DNA from: Litomosoides sigmodontis
Lineage: Eukaryota; Nematoda; Chromadorea; Rhabditida; Onchocercidae
NCBI GenBank assembly: GCA_963070105.1
Contig: OY718804.1
Span: 1 to 64,000, forward strand
Direction of reading: 5' to 3'
Length of the DNA: 64,000 bases
How positions within the stretch are numbered: the stretch's first letter is position 1; each line of letters begins with the position of its first letter. The notes below the pieces were generated by a model. The model saw only the letters and a list, made by a program, of their open reading frames with translations. It did not search any database and was not told where the DNA came from. The position numbers and the translations under genes were made by a program. Below are positions 51,659 to 64,000 of this stretch, in pieces.

Positions 51659-53638
51659 GGGCTTATTGTAGAACGCTTGCTGCAGCTGAATTTCATCAGA
51701 ATTCAAAAAAATGTGAGATGAAAGTGCTTGGGAAAGCGCTTATGGCAGATCTTCAAGGTGAAGCATGTGCTAGGTGAAATTAGCACGAAGTGTTTGCAAG
51801 TAGAATGCACAGGCATGCAACACCTGACCGTTCACGAGGAGGCATAGGGCATCAAGTGAACACTTCCGACCAATCGTGTGTTTTCGAAACACTGCTAGAG
51901 CAGCGATGAAGAGTACTGACGAGAGTCTGTGCATCGAGAAGTGAGCGCCACCTTCATCTGCAGGCCGGCCACCTGCCAGCTGTAGCGTTCGTGCCTTCCG
52001 TTGTGCCTGAACTGAAGAATGTAGCTATGAAAGGAATTTCAATGCATCCCTGAAAAATTGTGCGACTAAGCAGTGCGCAACAAGGAACAACAACGACCAC
52101 CTTGGTCGTCATAGCAGTCAAATTCTGAAGGAGAAGCGCAGTTGTTCGCAGACAACTGCGATTCAGTTCAACAACAAATTTCTAAGTTGCAATTTAGCGC
52201 GGAATAAAATTCCGATTGCAAGCTGTGAAAGAGAAGTATGCTTGAAGTGTGAAGCAGTGGCATGACAAAAGGAGGATCTCATCAGTTCGCATGTCATCAG
52301 TAAGATACTGCAACTCAAGCTTCCAGCGATCGAAACTTCCCTTGTTGCTTTCGTCGCGGCATTCACGAGTCTCTTATCTTTGAGGTGATGAGAAAGTAAA
52401 AAGGGGAGGAAGTATAAGATAAGGATCGAAATAAACGGAAATTCCCACTCAACAGGCAGATGTATAGGTGTGGGAACGCGAATGAACAAAAATTTGACGT
52501 TTTCCTGTGATTGTTAAGCTCCTTCGCTCATCATCACCACGAGAGTGGAAGAAATGAACTTGAGAAATGGACTTGAGAAATCACAATATTCCTCTTTTTT
52601 CTTCTTCCCGAACTAATCCACGCATGTGGACAGCTTGTTTCACGTACGGACGCGGAGCGCACTCAGTTACAACAATTCATTGCCCTCTTCCATGTTCCCA
52701 CCTATATCGATGCAATCGCTCGTGCGAAATTATGTTCGCGACGAATTCGGTGGATTTTGTTTCAGTTTGAGGTTTGAAAAGGATTCCTGGAAAGAGAAAT
52801 CGGTTCAGTTAACCTAATTAGGGGTAGAGGTGAAGGAAGCAGAGATGAAAAGGATGTGAGAAGGGAAACGGAGAGGGGCGGCGGATGCCGGTGACTTTGG
52901 TGAAGATTGAAGTTGGTAGATTGGATGGGTGGGTGGATAACAGACGACAACGACGATAGCCGACGGATGAGCAAATAGGTAGGTTGGTAGTGATCGGAGA
53001 AACCTGCTATTTGTTATTCACACGCACCCCTCACGCGGTTATCAATGATTCCTTTGACGACGATCGCATAACCGTATGTTTTCTCCTAAGGACGACGTAT
53101 CCAGCAACTTATTTGCAATTCGCCCTCCAATCATCATCATCATGCATTCGTTCATTCGAAATGCACGTCTCTGACGAGCTGGCGGCAGGAAGCACACGTC
53201 GGTCGTATGGTCGAGAGGAGTGATGTCGGTCGCACTTGGAAATTCAACTTGACATTTCTCATCTCTCCTGCTTTTATTTTGTTTGTTGGTGGGGTGTTGC
53301 TAGGAGGAGGGGGTGGCGAATGCTGCTGCTCGACCTTTTTTTACTCTTACTTTCCACTTCCACTCCGAGTTCATCCAAATTTGCTTGCCCACTCCCCTAT
53401 GTGCTGTAGGAACTGAAATGAGCTGGGCTGAGTGGAGCAGCTTGTGGAGCTGCAGTGCGCTTGACCGCGGGTCACGCATGAAGCTTTCATAGGACGGAGA
53501 GTGATCTCTAGCTTAGCTTCATTGAAGCGCATCGTTCATACCGCCGTTGTTGCAGAAGTAAAGTGCAGAAATATCCTAGGTACTAATTGCATCTTCTCCT
53601 CCTTCTCCTTCTCCTTCCACTTTCTGCTACCACTGCTA

Positions 53639-56600
53639 ATGTCAGCAATGTCGAGAAACAGCAGCAGCAGCAGCAGCAGCAGCGGCGGCAGCAGCGGCAG
53701 CACTGTATGGCTCGATTACACCATTGCCAGCACCTCTCTAGGCCAACGCATACTTTACCGACTTCACCTGAAAAATCTGCGATATGCTTACTATTTGATT
53801 ACACCGAATGAAACGATGTTTGAGCATGAGGATGAAGTACCCAACTATACCACCCAGGTGACATCAATTCTCCTTCCACCGCTACACTGCTTGTTAGGCT
53901 TCGTAGAGTTGCGAACGTTGTGCATGCAGCAACCAGAAGTCATTCTTATTTGCAAAAACTCCCGAAAGTTTTCGAGCCGTTACGTTACTTGCTAGAATTC
54001 TAAATTAAAGTGAGAAGTTAGTAGTGCGGAGAGCGGATGGCCTGCAGGTGCAGACGTAGGAAAGTGCTGCTGTTAGTGGTGCATTTTCTCATCTTCCAAA
54101 CTTGATGTGTGATGCTGGAAATTGAATGTTGTTGCTGAACACACTTGTCGGCTCACAGGTCAGTCTTTGGTGGTTTCTATTTATCGTAACCGAATTTTGC
54201 TTATTGCTGCTGCGCGGACATGGCGATCGGTTTGCCCTCAACGATTCTATTACATCAGTTTCTGCCGGTATTCTTTCACAGTGCTTCAAGTAAATTTTTT
54301 TGCACATCTTGAAGGATAACTGAGGTGACCGACGTGTCCAGTAATATATTCCATTCCCTTCACCAGTTGGACATATTGTCTCTCATACTGTGGGAGCTTG
54401 ATCCGGAGCGTTTCCCGGTAAGAGAAGACAGAGTTGGGTGCGCTCGAAAATTTAAATTCATGTCTAAAATTGATAGATAACACTTGAGATGAGATTAAGT
54501 GGTATCAGCACTCTCAACAGCACAGAGAAGTGAAAGACGTTGGTAATTAAGGATCAGGGAGCTGATCTGCAAGAAGCCCGTGGCACTTGAAAGCCAGGAT
54601 CTACTTCGTTCTAAATGAGCAGAAGATTTGGCTGGCTAATAGACTAAGTCTGAAACAGCGAGTTACGCGTTGCTTTCTCGACTTCTTGAAATAAGTTGCG
54701 GGAAAAGTGCAATCCACTTATTTAGTTAAGAAAGCATTTGAAGACAGTTGAAATGGATGTGCAGAAAAAGTTAGTTGGGCATTCAGGACTCCTATAATTT
54801 TACAGGTTTGGCGGCAGGACAATTGCGATATTTCTTTACGATTACATTTGGAATAATTTCCGACTGGTGGAAGGCTCGTGGGATTCAGCTTCGACTTGGA
54901 TTTTTTGCCTATTTTTTCAGGATTTCATGTATTATCTCGGACATCGTGCTATTCATGATACGTCTCTACCAATTCATTCATTCATTCACTCACTCACTCA
55001 CTCACTTACTTAAACTCTAGTTGCTCTAGTTGTTTTTTTGCATTCGAAATAATATTTTTCAAAGTTCGTCTAAAGTTTTCTTTTCCACAGGTTGGATTTT
55101 TTTGGGGAGTTCATACGATACATCACAGTTCCGAGTATTTTAACTATACAACAGCTCTGCGACAGGCTGCTATTCAAGGTTAACATTCCAGCATTGTAAG
55201 AGAAATGCCGGTTGATGCTGCTGATGCTGCCGAGTTGAACCACACCGACAGGAACCAAAATACCGACCAGTCGCATTTCCCTTTCATCTTCGTTAAATGA
55301 TTCCTTACGTACGACCGTTGAAGTCGTCCAAGTTTTAATAATGTGCTATTTTCTAGATGTTGGGCTTGCCATCTACGATGTTCTACAGGCCTTTTTCATT
55401 CCGCCATCGACATTTCTGGTCCATCGATACTTTAGCGAGATCTATCAATTCACATTGCATACCACTGTAGGTTTTAATTGAACTTTTAATAATGACGAAC
55501 AATTAATTAATCACTGTTAACAAGAAATATGACAGTTCTAGCGGGAACACGCGGTGAGTAAAGCAGTTGATCTGCGCCGCCACCCATCCATACGCAAGAT
55601 ATTTCTGTAAGTTGAGGAAGCAAGTGCAACACATCTGCATTTTGCACTCCGGATTTTGCATACACATATTCCCATTGCTGCACAAGCAACAAACAGGTCA
55701 CGTAGCAATTGCAGCTGTTCGATAATTACGGTAGGCTGGGAATGATCCTTAATACACCATCTCATCACCGTGTTCACCATGGTCGCAATCCGTATTGCAT
55801 TGATCGTAACTATGCAGCAGTGTTCATCATATGGGATAAAATGTTCGGTACCTTCGAGCCGGAACGTCAATTCGAGAAACCTGTTTATGGGACCATTAGT
55901 CGGGAAAGGACCTTCAATCAACTTTACCTCCAGGTCTCCTCTTCTACATCTTCACTACTTCAACACATCCGAATTTGCCTATGCAAGACTGGACGAGAAA
56001 GATGTGCTTGCGCGATAGCTAGATTGCAAGCTCGAACTATTTCAATAGATAGAGTTGAAAAGAAAATCGCATCGCGCAAAATTCTGTGACATGCGTGATC
56101 CGTCGTCCATGGATTCCGACACACGTAAAACGTTTAGAGGGTCGCTTGTTGCGTGGTGATATGAGATGGGAGGACGAACTAAGTTTCTTATGTTAGATGT
56201 TTTCCAGTTTCATGCGCTGTATGAAGTGCTATTCGTCAAGTGGAGAATGAAGACGGAAAAGGGCGAGTGTGTGTTTCGAGGGATTGAAAAGCTGAAAGCC
56301 ATTTACTATCCACCAATATATATGCCCGGCATGAAAGTGCGCCGGTACTTCCACTGGTTTTCGATGGTTGATCATGAGGAAGGCATCCCAATGGTGATTT
56401 GATTTACTGCTTTCATTTCAGCTAGCTAACTACTTTTCGTGGAGGAGCGGCACGCGTAAGCGTTGCCAGATTTCTTGGAATCTGCAACATTTTTCATTTG
56501 TATCTTTGCTTCGATGAGTTTTCACCTGCTGCAAACAATTACAATTTAGATTGAAAGTGAGGTGATCCGCTACAATCCGGAAATTCCGGTCTGGAAAAAG

Positions 56601-58093
56601 ATATACTGCTCTGGACACTTCCTGCTCCTCTTAGCCCTATTTTTCCATTTCGAATTCGATCGCAGCCAACTGTCCTACTTCGTCTTCACTCTCAAATTAG
56701 CATTCTTCGTCACAACGATCCAATGTGTAGGAGCTTTTTTCGACCGCAAGTTTGTTGCTATCATTCATTTTTACACTTTAGATCATGATGTTACTCTTTA
56801 CACGTGAAATTGTTTCGGCCTGCTCATAAGAGATTTTACATTAATTAAACCTTTTCCACCCACGCCACTATAATGTGAAAATAATTAGCTCAACTTGAAA
56901 ACCATGTAATTCCAATATGTTACAAACGGTACAAAGCCATTGACAGTTTAGCCAGCTGATGGCTTATGAACAATACTACTTCTCTCTACTCTACCTCAAT
57001 AGAAAAGACTAGGGTTCACCGTCATTACGTACCGGTTCGTCATTACCGACAAGAAATTCAAACAGAGCCGAAATATTGAAAAACCTGAAGCCCAGATTAA
57101 TTCAAATTTTGGTTTATGCATCATTTCGTTAATTGCAGATCATGATGAGAAATAAAGCTGTAGCCCAAGCACTTTTAGAGAAAAAGTAAAAAACTGCGGT
57201 GTTTCTCTATCATAGTATGATAAATGAGATTGTGACGGTCTCATGGTTGAACAACTTAAGACAGCACGTCATGCCACCTGAACCGAAGCCAACATCACCT
57301 CGGGGGAGGTAAAAGATCAAAACAGTTATCGAAACAGCACTGATATCGATTAACATTATTCCTAAAGAAACGAAACAATCGCATCGATATCGTTTAGGGT
57401 AGGAAGTACCAAGAAGAGAAATGATATTAATCCTACAAGAAAATAGATGAACTATTTACGTCAAACATTATCCTACAGAAGTTCAGTTCCTGAATTTGCA
57501 AAAATTTTTAAGCTTGTTGATTACTGCCGATCAAGACTGCCAACCACACATAAAGAGATCAAACAAAACTTCCCTTTTATCCTGAAGTTGTTTATTTCCA
57601 CATGTGTTCAAAACTTAATTTCAAATTCCTGGTATAGAAATACTTTCAGGATCTATGCACCATACCAGGAAATTTTGCGATGTGTGGGTGTAACGGCGCA
57701 CTACTTTTACAGTGAATCAGATGAACTGTTTATTAGCGAACCAAACAGGCTGTTCATGATTGCAATTTATATGTCAAGCGCAGCATTCTGGAGTATCTAT
57801 ATCGTGTTACATGTAAGTGCAAATAGAATAATAGGGAAATCGCCAGCTCGTAAAGCAAAAATAAATTGTTGACTGATCTTCAAGTCATTGAACTTTGGAT
57901 CACGTCATTGCATAGAAAATTAAAGACCTTATGTTTCGCAATAATCATGGCCTCCTTCAACCATTTGCTCCAGATTGATGCAGTATCCCACGAAAACATT
58001 GAGAAAGATAGCAAGATGAAACAGATCGCAACAATCCAGGCAAGTGACAACGCTTATCATTCCAAACGGATCAAAAGTTTTATGGAACTCTGA
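53639..58093 (+). CDS. agmo-1: Alkylglycerol monooxygenase (AGMO / TMEM195)
   Basis: Membrane-bound di-iron, tetrahydropterin-dependent enzyme that cleaves the ether bond of alkylglycerols in the endoplasmic reticulum. Ten exons: 53639-53857, 54159-54289, 54806-54959, 55091-55178, 55357-55466, 55715-55933, 56208-56393, 56550-56749, 57650-57812, 57974-58093. They give about 529 residues (human 445). All fatty-acid-hydroxylase histidine boxes are present: HRAIH (163-167), HTIHH (176-180) and HHRVHH (251-256). The segment LILNTPSHHRVHHGRN of the human enzyme is nearly identical here (MILNTPSHHRVHHGRN). Several hydrophobic spans flank the core. The reading frame requires exon 3 to end at 54959, but no GT follows there; all other junctions are canonical. 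The start is uncertain because the chosen ATG precedes a Ser-rich microsatellite. It converges on mcm-5. Confidence 0.88.
53658..53702. repeat. AGC/GGC trinucleotide repeat in AGMO exon 1
   Basis: An AGC-rich run encoding a poly-Ser/Gly stretch near the proposed start of AGMO. Its presence makes the annotated N terminus doubtful. Confidence 0.85.
54978..55012. repeat. TTCA/CTCA tetranucleotide repeat
   Basis: About 35 bp of attc/actc repeats, beginning 19 bp after the expected end of AGMO exon 3, where the splice donor should be. Confidence 0.85.
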
Positions 58094-58391
58094 GGATTTG
58101 TTAGATTTCTTTCGACTTTCTTCGTTAGATCCATTTTTCAGGCAATAGCGAATGGCAACAGCTTGCAGTAATAATCTCATCAATCACAAATCATAAAAAG
58201 ACCATTTAAGAAAGATCTCTTCGTTAGTGTTTACACGAACAAAAATGTGAATAACAATAACATGCAGTTTTTTGGACACAACAATTTTAAAATAAAAATG
58301 CAAACCATTTTCAAAAACTATATTTCTGAAATGTGTCATTTCATAGGAAATTACATATAAAGGAATGATCATACAGTAATATTCCATAGGA

Positions 58392-62675
<4,284 letters not shown>

Positions 62676-63359
62676 CGAGCTACTTTCAAGCAAAAATCAC
62701 GACGACAGCGAGCAATTTCAAATTGAAGTGATTCTCCCGCGATTGCGATTGCGACGAGGTAGTGGGCTAGCAGTGGTCACCAATGGAACGAAGGAAATAG
62801 TGCGGCAATGGAGAGTGGCATCGGATGCAGAAGGAAGCAAACAGAAAAGTGGTGATCGCATGAGCTGTTATCGTGAGCGGGAGGGAGCGAGGAAGATGGG
62901 AGGGAGCGAGATAGTGTGTGAGCTGCTGACGTGAGCAGCAGGGATGAGGAAGGTGGAGTGGCAGGGAGCGAGCGAAATGCACGCCCATTCATTCTCTCCA
63001 GCACTCGTCGCTGGTTCCCGGTGACGGTGATAAATGGTGCGTGGGGTGGCGTACGGGGATTCCTGGTTCGTGACGAAGTATCTGCGTGCGCTGAGGCATC
63101 TGCACGAAGTGGGTCGAAGAGCGATTCATACCGAATTCACGAGATCCACGGGTGATTTTTTTATCAATCCGCATTTCTCTGGCCTTTCAAGCGTACATTT
63201 TTTTCGTGAACTGAACTGTAACGTTTCAAAAGTATGGCAATGTGTTGCAGTGGAGAATCCAGCCAGCTTCTCTTGCCCACTAAGCCATCTCCTACCGCTG
63301 ACTAAGCGAGCCTTCCAAGCGGAAGTGTAGATGATAAGATAGCATGTTGTTGTTTTCAG
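62676..63359. promoter_or_regulatory. Shared upstream region of mcm-5 and the next gene
   Basis: About 0.7 kb between two divergent genes, CG-richer than the introns around it, with repeated gggagggagcgag motifs at 62879-62913. Promoter function is inferred from position only. The first exon of the plus-strand gene may also lie here. Confidence 0.4.
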
Positions 63360-63863
63360 TCAGTGTACCAGTTGCAAAAGCAGCGGAAAAAGAAAAAAGT
63401 GTAAGAAAGAAAAAGACATGGCAAGATCGGACAAAGGCGCTCCTTGTAAGGGAACTCAAAAACGAATATAAGCGGTACGGCGAATTGGTGAAACGAAATG
63501 CGGCTCAGTGTAATTTAATTCGGTGAGTGAATTCTCCTACTACACGTGCGCGTATTATCATTATTGACCACATTCCGTGGAAATTCCCTCAGTATTTATT
63601 GTATCCGTTTTCTAGTGTAGATTGTTGTCGTGAGGCTAGCACTGATTCGGAGTAGCACAAGACAATTTTTTTTTAATTTTCTCATCTTTTCTTTCTGTTT
63701 TAAATATGTATGAGACAAGTAATGTTGCACCTGATCTTTCTTTTACTACTGTTCGTACTGCAGGTATGCGCTCAAAGACGATTACAGGAATTTGGTTGCT
63801 TACACGCATGCTTATCTCGACTCCCTCAGTGAAAAGTCGCTTGCGGACCAGGAAGATGATGAG
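63360..63863 (+). CDS. Unidentified charged protein, partial at both ends
   Basis: Two exons with good splice sites: 63360-63522 (acceptor tgttttcag, donor gtgagt) and 63764-63863 (acceptor ctgcag, donor gtactt), in matching phase. They encode about 87 residues. The first exon starts in mid-codon, so an upstream exon carries the start. The ATG at 63344 lies inside the acceptor's pyrimidine tract and is not a credible start. The protein is Lys/Arg/Glu-rich (KKKTWQDRTKALLVRELKNE) and probably helical. It continues past the window. I do not recognise the family. Confidence 0.6.
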
Positions 63864-64000
63864 GTACTTTCTTCTCGGTGACTTGCTTTTGTCTTTCAAA
63901 TTTTCCATGCTTTATATGATTTCGAAATTTTTAGTTCTCAGTTTTTTCCATTAAGAACTAGTACTTGAAGTTTTGTATCTTTTTTCCTTTTCAGATCTTT

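Larger units (their letters stand above)
48890..53638. other. Long gene-poor region upstream of AGMO
   Basis: About 4.7 kb. It holds microsatellites (AC 48950-49034, GTT 49741-49766, CT 49846-49880, CT 51600-51653), the second copy of the inverted block (50707-50876), and a local duplication of a ccaccactccagc motif near 50165-50220. The frame at 50206-50282 may be the first exon of the minus-strand HLH gene. No other supported gene. Confidence 0.5.

Overview
The window is the end of a nematode chromosome. It opens with about 10.9 kb of CCTAAG repeats, which read TTAGGC towards the end; this is the nematode telomere repeat. The protein genes inland have short multi-exon structures with nematode-like splice sites. 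The rRNA sequence looks compatible with a parasitic clade III (Spirurina-type) nematode, but that placement is impression only.

Layout: 1-10894 is the telomere. 10895-13370 is a short subtelomeric stretch with two small tandem duplications. 13371-24984 is the remnant of one ribosomal DNA array transcribed towards the telomere. It holds one complete unit (18S at 20070-21905, 5.8S at 19651-19808, 28S at 15212-19089), flanked on both sides by intergenic spacer, and a second 28S cut off at 24984. The spacer carries a repeated element whose GT tract ranges from about 15 to about 475 bp.

Inland of the rDNA come protein genes that I assembled exon by exon, using splice sites and phase: a 238-residue single-pass membrane protein of unknown family (25824-27124, +); a myotubularin-family phosphoinositide 3-phosphatase with PH-GRAM, active phosphatase and C-terminal FYVE domains (MTMR3/4 type, 31898-37844, +); a CDK10 orthologue (39828-41782, +); a broken protein-kinase N-lobe (42549-43070, +) followed by other coding-like but interrupted sequence; a minus-strand gene with a helix-loop-helix resembling Id/Emc proteins (46812-48889, 5' end unresolved); alkylglycerol monooxygenase (53639-58093, +); MCM5 of the replicative helicase (58392-62675, -); and the start of an unidentified gene that runs off the end (63360 on, +). 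AGMO and MCM5 converge tail to tail; MCM5 and the last gene diverge from a roughly 0.7 kb shared promoter region.

The genes do not form one pathway. They are ordinary single-copy housekeeping and regulatory genes next to a chromosome-end rDNA locus. The points most worth a second look are the truncated rDNA/telomere structure, the unknown membrane protein beside it, the Id-like HLH gene, the apparently lost splice donor in AGMO, and a roughly 170-bp block present in two inverted copies 22 kb apart.
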